Origin: a bacterium
GTDB lineage: Bacteria > Moduliflexota > Moduliflexia > Moduliflexales > JAUQPW01
Reading direction: 5' to 3'
Length of the DNA: 54,769 bases
Assembly: GCA_030550175.1 (NCBI GenBank)
Contig: JAUQPW010000025.1
Span: 1-54,769, forward strand
The notes beneath the pieces are model-generated. The model worked only from the letters and a program-made list of their open reading frames with translations, ran no database searches and was not told the origin of the DNA. The position numbers were made by a program, and so were the translations under genes. Below, piece by piece: positions 36,718 to 44,978 of this stretch; within the stretch, counting starts at the first letter, position 1, and every line of letters begins with the position of its first letter.

Positions 36718-38073
36718 ATGCGTTACATACCCAATACTGACAAGGATCGCCAGGAGATGTTAAAAAAGATCGGGGTTCAATCGGTTGAAGAACTTTTTTC
36801 AGATATACCCGAGTCGATCCGATTAAAACGAAAATTGAACTTACCGGCTGCCCTGTCGGAAAAAGAACTCATAGAAGAGCTGAAAGCTCTCAGTGCGCTT
36901 AATACCCCGGTAGAGGAATATATCTCCTTTTTAGGGGCCGGAGCTTATTATCACTTCATTCCCAGCCTTATCAACCATCTGGTTTCCCGCTCGGAATTTT
37001 ATACGGCCTATACACCTTATCAGCCGGAAATAAGCCAGGGTACTTTACAGGTCATCTTTGAGTACCAAACCCTTATTTGTCAGTTAACCGGCATGGAGGT
37101 GGCCAATGCCTCCATGTATGATGGCTCTACAGGTCTGGCAGAAGCCGTCCTTATGGCCCATCGGATCAACGAGCGCCCCGAAGTGATTCTTTCCACAGGG
37201 GTTCACCCGGAATATCGAACGGTTTTAAAAACCTATGTAAAACATTTTGGAATCACGATTCGAGAAGTCGGTTTTACAAAAAAAGGGGTGACCGATCTGG
37301 AGGCCTGTAGGGGTTTAACAAATCCGAATACCTCGGCCGTCGTCGTCCAATATCCTAACTTTTTCGGCTGCATTGAAGACCTGGCCAAGGTCTCTCGTAT
37401 AGCTAAAGAGGTGGGAGCTTTATTTATCGTGGTCGTCACAGAACCCATAGCTCTGGGGATTCTCAAAGCCCCTGGAGATTTTGGAGCCGATATCGTTTTA
37501 GGAGAAGGCCAATCCATGGGCAATCCCCTCAATTTTGGAGGTCCCTATGTGGGTTTTTTTGCCGTCCGACAGGAATACCTCCGAAAGATGCCTGGGCGAT
37601 TGGCCGGGGAAACAACCGATTTGGAAGGGAAGCGCGGCTATGTCCTGACCCTATCCACCCGAGAACAACACATTCGTCGGGAGAAGGCTACCTCTAATAT
37701 CTGTACCAATGAAGCCCTCTGTGCCCTGATAAATACCATCTATCTGTGCACATTGGGAAAACAAGGAATTCGAGAACTTGCCCTTCAAAACCTTCAAAAG
37801 GCCCACTATGCCAGGAAGACTTTGGGTCAACTGAAGGGTTATAAACTCTTATTCGATGCGCCCGTTTTTAATGAATTTGTAATCCGGACCCCCCGACCTC
37901 TGCCGGAAATAAACCAAATCTTGCTGGAAAACAAGATTATCGGAGGGCTGGACCTGAGCAGATTTTATCCGGAGCTTACAAACTGCATGCTGGTCTGTGT
38001 AACCGAGAATCATTCAAAAGGACACATCGATAAATTGGTGGAGGTCCTTAAAAAATTAACCCTTACCCCTTAA
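36718..38073 (+). CDS. gcvPA: Glycine dehydrogenase (decarboxylating), subunit 1
   Basis: A 451-residue P-protein N-terminal half, the alpha subunit of the split alpha2beta2 glycine decarboxylase. MRYIPNTDKDRQEMLKKIG is the typical start; later come SFLGAGAYYHFIPS, TPYQPEISQGTLQ and the ANASMYDGSTGLAEA loop. With subunit 2 and PLP it decarboxylates glycine and passes aminomethyl to the lipoyl arm of H protein. The ATG at 36718 is chosen by homology; the open frame upstream to 36664 is repeat sequence. Confidence 0.96.
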   Translation: MRYIPNTDKDRQEMLKKIGVQSVEELFSDIPESIRLKRKLNLPAALSEKELIEELKALSALNTPVEEYISFLGAGAYYHFIPSLINHLVSRSEFYTAYTPYQPEISQGTLQVIFEYQTLICQLTGMEVANASMYDGSTGLAEAVLMAHRINERPEVILSTGVHPEYRTVLKTYVKHFGITIREVGFTKKGVTDLEACRGLTNPNTSAVVVQYPNFFGCIEDLAKVSRIAKEVGALFIVVVTEPIALGILKAPGDFGADIVLGEGQSMGNPLNFGGPYVGFFAVRQEYLRKMPGRLAGETTDLEGKRGYVLTLSTREQHIRREKATSNICTNEALCALINTIYLCTLGKQGIRELALQNLQKAHYARKTLGQLKGYKLLFDAPVFNEFVIRTPRPLPEINQILLENKIIGGLDLSRFYPELTNCMLVCVTENHSKGHIDKLVEVLKKLTLTP

Positions 38074-38116
38074 CCATCGAGTTAGGTATTGTTAACGGTT
38101 AACTCCAGATGGTTAA
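38070..38116. repeat. Inverted repeat between gcvPA and gcvPB
   Basis: TTAACCATCGAGTTA (38070-38084) pairs with TAACTCCAGATGGTTAA (38100-38116) except for a two-base bulge. It overlaps the gcvPA stop and ends six bases before the gcvPB ATG. Confidence 0.6.
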
Positions 38117-38122
38117 CAACCC

Positions 38123-39706
38123 ATGCCCATGAAAGAAACGGTTGGGACTAAAGGTCTTATTTACAATGAGGATGTGATCTTTGAAAAGAGTGTAGAAGGT
38201 AGAAAAGCCTATTCACTTCCGGCTTTGGATGTGCCGGAAGTGGAGGTCCAGCAACTTATCCCAGAGGAGTATATACGCGAGGAGGTTTCGGGATTTCCCG
38301 AGGTCAGTGAGGTGGATGTTATCCGACATTTTGTTCGGTTATCCCAATGGAATTACGCCATTGACGTGGGATTTTACCCTTTGGGGTCCTGCACCATGAA
38401 GTATAATCCCAAGGTCCATGAAGATATCGCCCGACTTCCCGGGTTTGCACAGATCCATCCATATCAGCCGGAGGAGTTAACCCAGGGGGCCATTCGTCTC
38501 ATGTACGAGCTGGAAAAGTATCTTTGCGAAATCAGCGGAATGGACCGGGTTTCCTTACAACCTGCTGCAGGAGCCCATGGAGAGTTGACCGGGCTCATGA
38601 TGATTCGGGCCTATTTAACTTCCCAGGGAAATCCGCGTAAGAAGGTTATTATTCCCGATTCGGCCCACGGAACCAATCCGGCCAGTTCGACCCTCTGTAG
38701 GTATGAGGTTATCTCGTTAAAATCTAACGACCGTGGCTGTATAGACCCTGATCTTCTTAAAAAGGTTATGAACGAAGAGGTGGCTGCAATTATGCTCACC
38801 AATCCCAATACCCTGGGGCTGTTTGAGGAAAATATCCTGGAAATAGCCCGGATCGTTCATGAAAAGGGGGGTCTAGTTTACGGTGATGGAGCCAATCTGA
38901 ATGCCTTATTAGGTATTGCCCGCCCGGGAGACATGGGAATCGATGTCATCCAGTTTAATCTCCACAAAACTTTTACCACCCCCCACGGCGGCGGCGGCCC
39001 CGGAGCCGGTCCGGTTGGGATCAAATCCCACCTGATTCCGTTTATGCCTGTTCCTACACCGGAACGTAGAGAGAAAACCGAGGAAGAGAAGAGAAAGTAT
39101 GGGAGTAGGGGAGTGGAGGAGTATGGGAGTGGGGGCGTGGGGGGGTCTGAAACGAAAGCATCTTCCTACTTCTATTATTTAGATTATAATCGGCCTCAAT
39201 CTATCGGAAAAGTACGGGCATTTTATGGAAATTTTGGAATGATGGTTCGGGCTTATTGTTACATACGAACGATGGGAGCTGAGGGCCTTAAACAGGTCTC
39301 GGAAAATGCGGTTATCAATGCCAACTATATCCTGAGTCAACTCCGAGACGTATACCACCTTCCCTACGACCGATATTGCAAGCACGAGTGCGTTTTCTCA
39401 GATAAATATCAATTAAAAAATGATGTTAAAACCCTGGATATTGCCAAACGTTTGATGGATTATGGATTTCATCCTCCAACCATTTATTTTCCGCTTATCG
39501 TTCACGGGGCTTTGATGATCGAACCTACAGAAACCGAAAGTAAAGAAACCCTGGATCAGTTTATTGAGGCCATGCGAGCCATTGCAAAAGAAGCTGAGGA
39601 AAAACCGCAAGTCGTTCGCAATGCTCCTCACCTTCCGAAAGTTCGGCGTTTAGACGAGACAACCGCTGCGAGAAAACCTAAACTTCGCTGGAAAAAAGAA
39701 GTTTGA
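38123..39706 (+). CDS. gcvPB: Glycine dehydrogenase (decarboxylating), subunit 2, with an internal repeat-coded insert
   Basis: A 527-residue P-protein C-terminal half. PLP lysine lies in [17 protein letters not shown] (about residue 280). Other marks are the [12 protein letters not shown] loop, [11 protein letters not shown], and the C-terminal [14 protein letters not shown]. Family members run from PVPTP almost directly into a [17 protein letters not shown] segment. Here about 30 extra residues, rich in Glu, Gly and Ser and encoded by a tandem repeat (39097-39144), are inserted before YYLDYNRP. The active-site blocks are intact, so it may still work. ATG at 38123 or 38129; no clear ribosome binding site. 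Confidence 0.93.
   Translation: MPMKETVGTKGLIYNEDVIFEKSVEGRKAYSLPALDVPEVEVQQLIPEEYIREEVSGFPEVSEVDVIRHFVRLSQWNYAIDVGFYPLGSCTMKYNPKVHEDIARLPGFAQIHPYQPEELTQGAIRLMYELEKYLCEISGMDRVSLQPAAGAHGELTGLMMIRAYLTSQGNPRKKVIIPDSAHGTNPASSTLCRYEVISLKSNDRGCIDPDLLKKVMNEEVAAIMLTNPNTLGLFEENILEIARIVHEKGGLVYGDGANLNALLGIARPGDMGIDVIQFNLHKTFTTPHGGGGPGAGPVGIKSHLIPFMPVPTPERREKTEEEKRKYGSRGVEEYGSGGVGGSETKASSYFYYLDYNRPQSIGKVRAFYGNFGMMVRAYCYIRTMGAEGLKQVSENAVINANYILSQLRDVYHLPYDRYCKHECVFSDKYQLKNDVKTLDIAKRLMDYGFHPPTIYFPLIVHGALMIEPTETESKETLDQFIEAMRAIAKEAEEKPQVVRNAPHLPKVRRLDETTAARKPKLRWKKEV
39097..39144 (+). repeat. In-frame 24-base tandem duplication inside gcvPB
   Basis: Two units, 39097-39120 and 39121-39144, both start GTATGGGAGT and are about 80 percent identical; each is eight codons and reads YGSxGV. 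The sequence is related to the purine-rich GGGAGTATGG repeats found at 34471, 36655 and 47251. Confidence 0.8.
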
Positions 39707-39720
39707 ACTTACCCTATGAC

Positions 39721-39848
39721 CCGTTGTCCGTTGTTAATAACAGACCATCCTGGCCTTAATAAATTTATTTTGGAGTCTATCTGTCCTGCAGGGCTTACTT
39801 AACCAGATCAGGCCAGAGAGGGTTAGGGTTATACACAACGGACAACGG
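39721..39848. repeat. Palindromic element with 20-base terminal inverted repeats
   Basis: Left end CCGTTGTCCGTTGTTAATAA (39721-39740) and right end TTATACACAACGGACAACGG (39829-39848) are complementary at 18 of 20 positions. An inner pair CTGGCCT/AGGCCAG adds to the structure. Total length is 128 bases, with no coding capacity. Related CCGTTGTC sequences are at about 43483-43527 and 51111-51213. It lies between gcvPB and the TRAP genes. Confidence 0.8.
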
Positions 39849-39860
39849 ATAACGGATACT

Positions 39861-40901
39861 ATGGAGACCGAAAAAATTTCTTTGTTAAATCGCCGTGAGT
39901 TCTTTAAAATAGCTTTCCTATCTGCCGGAGCGATTCCTTTATCTCCCTTACTGGGATTTAAGAAGCCTAAAGCCTTTGGAGCGGACAAGCAGATTTTAGC
40001 ACGGTTAGCTCACTCCCTTGCGGTGGGGGATCCCCAGCATACTGCCTTGGTCAGTATGGCCGATAAGATCAAAGAGCGGACCCAGGGGAATCTTACGATC
40101 CAGGTAGTTCCTGCCGGACAATTAGGGGCCGAGATCGACGCTGCGGAATCAACCGTTATTGGGGCCATTGAAATGACCGTTGTAAGTCCGGCCGGATTGG
40201 GAACCTTCCAACCCCAATTTGCCATCTTCAGCCATCCTTACCTTTGGAAAGATTGGGACGAAGCCAAAAGAGTTCTCCACGGACCCTTTGTAAAAAGCAT
40301 GGAAGATCAACTGGTTAATTCAAAGGGACTGCAGGTGATAGATTACTGGTATTTTGGCTGGCGCCATGTATTTACACGAAATAAACCCATCAATTCCCTG
40401 GCGGATATGAAAGGGTTAAAAATTCGGGTCTCTAAAAATCGCATGTTTACAGAAACCTTTAAAGCCCTGGGGGCCAATCCGACTCCTATGGACTGGCCTG
40501 AAGTCTATCAAGGTCTCCAGCAGGGAGTTGTAGACGGTGCAGAAGCACCCCTTCCCTCTCTTTATGCTTCTAAATTATACGAGGTGACCAAGTATCTTGC
40601 ACTTACTTATCATATGCTTCAGGCCAATATCCTGCTGGCAAACCATGCCTGGCTTACAGGACTTCCGGAAGAATATCAGAAGATCCTGAAAGAAGAAGCC
40701 TTGAATGCTGCTGAATACATGCGGGAACTCACCCAAAAACAAGAACAAGAGTATGCCGTAAAGCTTAAAGAACTCGGAATGATCTTTTCAGAGCCTAATC
40801 TGGATGAATTTCGCAAGGCCACGGCGGAAGTTTATAAAGCCTTTGAAAAAAGTTGGGGAACTGACCTGTATCCGAAGCTACAGGCTGCAAAACAGGTTTA
40901 A
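39861..40901 (+). CDS. TRAP transporter solute-binding protein (DctP family)
   Basis: A 346-residue periplasmic binding protein. The N-terminus carries a Tat-like signal (LNRREFFKIAFLSAGAIP) ending near KAFGADK. The mature protein has the DctP features KIKERTQGNLTIQVVPAGQLG, LADMKGLKIRVS (where the arginine normally binds the substrate carboxylate) and NPTPMDWPEVYQGLQQGVVDGAE. It delivers an organic acid to the DctQM membrane part encoded 16 bases downstream. The ligand cannot be specified from sequence. A palindromic repeat forms the upstream gap. Confidence 0.92.
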   Translation: METEKISLLNRREFFKIAFLSAGAIPLSPLLGFKKPKAFGADKQILARLAHSLAVGDPQHTALVSMADKIKERTQGNLTIQVVPAGQLGAEIDAAESTVIGAIEMTVVSPAGLGTFQPQFAIFSHPYLWKDWDEAKRVLHGPFVKSMEDQLVNSKGLQVIDYWYFGWRHVFTRNKPINSLADMKGLKIRVSKNRMFTETFKALGANPTPMDWPEVYQGLQQGVVDGAEAPLPSLYASKLYEVTKYLALTYHMLQANILLANHAWLTGLPEEYQKILKEEALNAAEYMRELTQKQEQEYAVKLKELGMIFSEPNLDEFRKATAEVYKAFEKSWGTDLYPKLQAAKQV

Positions 40902-40916
40902 TACAGGGAGGCAGGA

Positions 40917-42728
40917 ATGAAACGTTTACTGGAATGGTTTGCCAGTTTAATCCTGGTAGCAGAATTTGTGGTAGTCTTTTTAGGGGTTTTTTTCCGCTAT
41001 GTATTAAATAATCCCCTAACCTGGTCGGAAGAAATTGCTCGCCTGCTTTTGGTCTGGTTGACCTTCATGGGAGGTGCGGTAGCCTTCTTTCACAAACAGC
41101 ACATCGGGGTTGCGATTGTTTACCGTCGGTTTTCCCACAAGGCTCAACAAACTCTGGATATTGTCGGACAGTTCATCCTGATCTTCTTTTTTGCCTTTCT
41201 TTTCCGCTGGAGTGTAGAACTGGTCCAGCGGCGTTGGGATGAGCCATCCCCGGCGGTGGGATTTTCCCAAAGCTTCTTCATGTTGCCCCTCTCGTTAGGA
41301 GTTCTGGCTATGATCATCCCCCTTCTTTTCCAGCTTTTTCGTCTCCCGGCTCGAGAGATCTTACGCGGAGGGGGGATTATTTTACTGTTGGGCCTGGGGA
41401 TTGGAGGTTTAGGATATGGACTCAAAGGATTTATCCTGGGTCTGAATCCTCTGCTTGTGCTTCTGACCGGATTTATTATCCTGCTGGTTATCAACACTCC
41501 CATTGCTTTCTCGTTGGGTTTATCGGCGTTGAGCTACCTGGTACTCGACGGGAAGGTTCCTCTGACCATTATGCCCCAAAGAATGGTGGTTGGGGTGGAT
41601 TCCTTTGTTCTCCTGGCCGTCCCTCTATTCATCGTGGCCGGAGCCTTGATGGAAACGGGAGGTATTTCTCAACGTCTGGTTAACTTTGCCATAAGCCTGG
41701 TCGGGCATATTCGGGGGGGTCTGGCCATGGTTGTGGTGATCTCAGAGATTTTGTTCTCCGGTATTTCGGGATCAACCACCGCGGATGTGGCTGCAGTCGG
41801 CTCTTTACTCATTCCGGCCATGATTCGGGCCGGTTATACCCAGGCGGAAGCTGCTTCCATCGTGAGTGCCTCTGCAGCTATGGGTATTCTGGTCCCCCCC
41901 TGCATCCATATGGTCGTTCTGGGAACCCTGGTTAATGTCTCGGTAGCTGCTCTCTTTCTCGGAGGGTTTATTCCCGCCTTTGTCCTGGCAGCTTCACTGA
42001 TGGGACTTATTTACTTCAAAGCCCGTAGAGGAAAATGGACCAGTACCCCGCGTACTTCCTGGAAACAATTGGGTAAGACTTTCCTTCATGCCCTTATCCC
42101 CCTGATGACCCCGGTGATTATCTTCGGGGGGATTTTTACAGGGGTTGTAACCGTTACAGAGGCCGCTGTGATCGCCGTTGCCTATGCCCTCATCGTAGGG
42201 CTTTTCGTCTATCGAGAAATAAAACTTCGGGATCTTCCCAGAATTTTCATCGAGAGCGCTACCACCAGCGGGATGGCCCTGTGGCTGGTTACAACGGCCA
42301 CCATTTTCTCTTGGGTCATGGTCCGACAACAGGTCCCCCAATTGATTGTCGGTTGGATTACCAGTATCTCTTCAGGATCCTGGTTTTTTCTGGCTTTTAC
42401 CATTGGACTCTATCTGATTTTCAGCGGACTTCTTGAAGGACTCCCTTCTTTACTGATTTTAGCCCCCATCCTCTATCCGGTAGCTCTCCAATTCCACATC
42501 GATCCCATTCACTTTGGAATTATCTCCATTGCGGCCCTGGGAATCGGTTTCTTTATGCCCCCTATCGGTCTTGGACTCTTTTTGTCCTGCAGTATTGCCA
42601 AAGCTAATATCGGAGAGACTGCCAAAACCTTTGCCCCTTACATGCTGGTCTTAATCCTGACTTTATTGGGAATTGCCTTTTTAGAACCCCTCTCGTTGTT
42701 TATACCCAGATGGTTTGGATTTAATTAA
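40917..42728 (+). CDS. Fused TRAP transporter membrane protein (DctQ-DctM)
   Basis: A 603-residue integral membrane protein combining the small and large TRAP subunits. Residues 1-160 are DctQ-like with four helices (LLEWFASLILVAEFVVVFLG; NPLTWSEEIARLLLVWLTFMGG). From about 175 it is DctM-like, with FSGISGSTTADVAAVGSLLIPAM and ASAAMGILVPPCIHMVVLG, the re-entrant-loop signature regions of the sodium-coupled transporter. Fusion of Q and M is known in this family. Good Shine-Dalgarno (GGGAGG) before the ATG. It converges with a thioredoxin-like gene, sharing a long hairpin at the 3' ends. Confidence 0.93.
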   Translation: MKRLLEWFASLILVAEFVVVFLGVFFRYVLNNPLTWSEEIARLLLVWLTFMGGAVAFFHKQHIGVAIVYRRFSHKAQQTLDIVGQFILIFFFAFLFRWSVELVQRRWDEPSPAVGFSQSFFMLPLSLGVLAMIIPLLFQLFRLPAREILRGGGIILLLGLGIGGLGYGLKGFILGLNPLLVLLTGFIILLVINTPIAFSLGLSALSYLVLDGKVPLTIMPQRMVVGVDSFVLLAVPLFIVAGALMETGGISQRLVNFAISLVGHIRGGLAMVVVISEILFSGISGSTTADVAAVGSLLIPAMIRAGYTQAEAASIVSASAAMGILVPPCIHMVVLGTLVNVSVAALFLGGFIPAFVLAASLMGLIYFKARRGKWTSTPRTSWKQLGKTFLHALIPLMTPVIIFGGIFTGVVTVTEAAVIAVAYALIVGLFVYREIKLRDLPRIFIESATTSGMALWLVTTATIFSWVMVRQQVPQLIVGWITSISSGSWFFLAFTIGLYLIFSGLLEGLPSLLILAPILYPVALQFHIDPIHFGIISIAALGIGFFMPPIGLGLFLSCSIAKANIGETAKTFAPYMLVLILTLLGIAFLEPLSLFIPRWFGFN

Positions 42729-42806
42729 ATAAGGTCCTTTGCCTGGGGCCCGGAGTCCTGTGGATTAAAACCGGAATTAAAAATACAGGCAGCGGACCTT
42801 ATTTAA
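42725..42806. terminator. Bidirectional terminator-like long hairpin
   Basis: A perfect 13-base inverted repeat, TTAAATAAGGTCC (42725-42737) and GGACCTTATTTAA (42794-42806), is extended inwards by GCCTG/CAGGC. It covers the stop codons of the TRAP gene (+) and the TlpA-like gene (-). The A/T-rich outer ends could act as T-runs in either direction. Confidence 0.6.
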
Positions 42807-43353
42807 GAAGGTTTTTAATCAGCTTCTTGGCGTCCTCGCTGGCCCAATCCCTATCACCTAAGGTCCATCCGATGAGAAATCCCTCCTTGTCGATTAAATA
42901 AGAGGTCGGTAGACCCCTTACTCCATAATCTTTGGTCGTTTTTCCCTCCGAATCCAGAAGAATCGGAAAAGAAACTTTCGTTTCTTCCAAAAAGGCTTTG
43001 ATCTTATCTGGAGTTTCCTGGTAATCGATGGCCAGAACGACCAGGCCTTCATCTTTAAATTCCTGATAGAGCGTATCTATGGCAGGCATCTCTTTGCGAC
43101 AAGGAACACACCAGGTAGCCCAGAAGTTTAAGAGAACCACTTTACCCACAAAACTGGACAGACTTACCTCCTGACCCTCCAGGTTTTTAAGGGTAAAATC
43201 CGGGGCTTTTTTCTTTTCCTTATATTTTGTAACCTCTAAGGCCTTCATCGGGTCATTACCGGCAGAAAGCCAGGCAGAGAAAAACAGAGCAGTTATTAAA
43301 TTATACGCGACTATCAACAATTTAGGCGATTTTTTACAAGCTTTCCTTGACAT
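42799..43353 (-). CDS. TlpA/ResA-like thioredoxin-fold protein
   Basis: A 184-residue protein with an N-terminal signal or anchor (PKLLIVAYNLITALFFSAWLSAG, residues 10-32) and a thioredoxin domain of the AhpC/TSA-Redoxin type. APDFTLKNLEGQEVSLSSF is followed by VLLNFWATWCVPCRKEMP with the redox pair Cys82 and Cys85, and the cis-proline in GLPTSYLID. It probably acts in the periplasm as a thiol reductase, for example in cytochrome maturation or protein repair. AAGGAG lies six bases before the ATG. It is monocistronic, with its own promoter (43444-43473). Confidence 0.92.
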   Translation of the reverse strand: MSRKACKKSPKLLIVAYNLITALFFSAWLSAGNDPMKALEVTKYKEKKKAPDFTLKNLEGQEVSLSSFVGKVVLLNFWATWCVPCRKEMPAIDTLYQEFKDEGLVVLAIDYQETPDKIKAFLEETKVSFPILLDSEGKTTKDYGVRGLPTSYLIDKEGFLIGWTLGDRDWASEDAKKLIKNLLK

Positions 43354-43443
43354 GTCTTCTCCTTCTGGGATAGAGTTAATAAATCAAGCTTTTCGCTTTA
43401 ACCCCACGACAAAGGAGGGGGCCTGGATTGAAATTAGATTAAT

Positions 43444-43473
43444 AGAATAAAGGTTTTTATAAAACCCTGTCAA
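43444..43473 (-). promoter_or_regulatory. Promoter of the TlpA-like gene with an internal palindrome
   Basis: TTGACA (43473-43468), 18-base spacer, TATTCT (43449-43444). The spacer contains the near-palindrome GGTTTTTATAAAACC, a possible operator. Confidence 0.45.
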
Positions 43474-43482
43474 GAAATTTGT

Positions 43483-43527
43483 CCGTTATCCGTTGTAAGT
43501 TGGAGCCAACAGGCAACAGACAGCGGG
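43483..43527. repeat. CCGTTATCC-type inverted repeat
   Basis: Left arm 43483-43503 (CCGTTATCCGTTGTAAGTTG) and right arm 43507-43527 (CAACAGGCAACAGACAGCGG) are complementary at about 14 of 20 positions. It belongs to the same repeat family as 39721-39848 and directly precedes the radical SAM gene. Confidence 0.55.
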
Positions 43528-43537
43528 CAACAGAAGT

Positions 43538-44959
43538 ATGAAAGTACTACTTATTGCCATGCCGGATGCCACCAGCTGCTTTGATCACATCATGGAGGTT
43601 CCAAATCTTGGAATATGCTCCATTGCCGGAAATTTAGAGGGATGTGATGTCAAAGTCCTGGATCTTGTCCTGCATAAAAAGAAGATCACCGCATTTATTG
43701 AAAAAGTCATGGACGATTTTGACCCGAATCTAGTCGGTCTCAGCGCCATGAGTTTTCAATACGACAGTGCACGGCGTGTTGCCGGCATTTGTAAAAGAGT
43801 TAAAAGCGAGGTTCTAACAGTTTTAGGTGGGTATCATGCCAGTTTGATGTACCGGGAAATAGGGGACAGTGAGGACGGCAGGCTATTCGACTTCATCGTT
43901 CGGGGCGAAGGGGAGATTACCTTCAACCGACTGGTTCAGGAGTTAGCTTCTGAGAAGAAAAACTTCGCCTCCATCCCAGGCTTATCCTTCAGGCAGAATG
44001 GGGTATTTTACCATAACCCCCCGGCCCCCCTTCTCGATCTTGAACAAATCAAACTTCCAAATCGGGATTGTCGAATACTCCAGGATTTCGAATTCATGAA
44101 AAAGAAGTTCGACTGCGCAGAAACGTCTCGAGGATGTACTTTACCCTGCAACTTTTGCAGTATTACCAAAATGTACGGGCGATCTTTCCGACTCTACCCC
44201 ATCGAACGCATTATCCAGGATCTCAAAAACTTACAAGCCCAGGGAGTTAAAGGGGTCTTTTTTGTCGATGATAATATCACTTTGAATGTAAAACGGCTCA
44301 AAGAACTGTGTAAGGCCATGGTTCGGGAAAAGGTCAACGATCTGTATTATATCACCCAGGCCAGTGTCCCAGGTATTGCGGCAGACCCCGAGCTGGCAGG
44401 CTGGTTAAGACAGGCTGGATTTCGTCTGGTATTCATGGGAATCGAAAGTGGAATCGAACGGAATCTGAAGGAAATGCATAAAAGAGGGGTTTTGCAAAAT
44501 ACCCGAAAAGCGGTTTCCCTCCTGCAAGAGCAGGATATTTGTGTGTTGGGCGGCTTTATCATCGGCAATCCTCAAGACGACCGTGAAGACATCAAAAGCA
44601 CTTACGATTATGCCTATGATATCGGAGTGGACCACGCCATCGTCCAGTGCATGACCCCCTATCCGAAAACCGAAGTTCGGGAAAAATTGCTGGCACAGGG
44701 CTATATCACCAATCCCGATGATCTAACACGATACACCGGATTTATCTGTAATGTACGAACTCAATTTCTGACCACCGAAGAGTTGAAGAAATGGATGATC
44801 CTGTATGGAATACGACTTTACTTCAACCCACGATATATTCTGAGAAACCGTCTCTGGTGGCACCACAAAAGTAATGCCCATCGTATGTTGATAAATAACA
44901 TCAAATTCGTAGTCGACGGACTTCGTGGAAAGTTGTTTTATTCGAGACATAGCTGGTGA
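43538..44959 (+). CDS. B12-binding-domain radical SAM protein
   Basis: A 473-residue radical SAM enzyme. An N-terminal cobalamin-binding-like domain (residues 1-150) has VGLSAMSFQYDSA and VLGGYHASLM. The radical SAM core has the iron-sulfur motif RGCTLPCNFCS (Cys200, Cys204, Cys207) and FFVDDNIT. The C-terminal region includes FMGIESGIERNLKEMHK and GGFIIGNPQDDRED. The architecture is that of the BchE/HpnJ-like group, which methylates or rearranges unactivated carbons in lipids, tetrapyrroles or phosphonates. The classical DxHxxG cobalamin motif is not obvious. It is followed after 19 bases by a flavoprotein, with which it probably shares a pathway. Confidence 0.88.
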   Translation: MKVLLIAMPDATSCFDHIMEVPNLGICSIAGNLEGCDVKVLDLVLHKKKITAFIEKVMDDFDPNLVGLSAMSFQYDSARRVAGICKRVKSEVLTVLGGYHASLMYREIGDSEDGRLFDFIVRGEGEITFNRLVQELASEKKNFASIPGLSFRQNGVFYHNPPAPLLDLEQIKLPNRDCRILQDFEFMKKKFDCAETSRGCTLPCNFCSITKMYGRSFRLYPIERIIQDLKNLQAQGVKGVFFVDDNITLNVKRLKELCKAMVREKVNDLYYITQASVPGIAADPELAGWLRQAGFRLVFMGIESGIERNLKEMHKRGVLQNTRKAVSLLQEQDICVLGGFIIGNPQDDREDIKSTYDYAYDIGVDHAIVQCMTPYPKTEVREKLLAQGYITNPDDLTRYTGFICNVRTQFLTTEELKKWMILYGIRLYFNPRYILRNRLWWHHKSNAHRMLINNIKFVVDGLRGKLFYSRHSW

Positions 44960-44978
44960 GGGTGTGGAAGTGTGGGGC

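Noticed and set aside
41016..42403. Several minus-strand frames inside the TRAP permease gene
   Set aside because: Antisense shadows of hydrophobic codons, with basic or glycine-rich products and no initiation signals.
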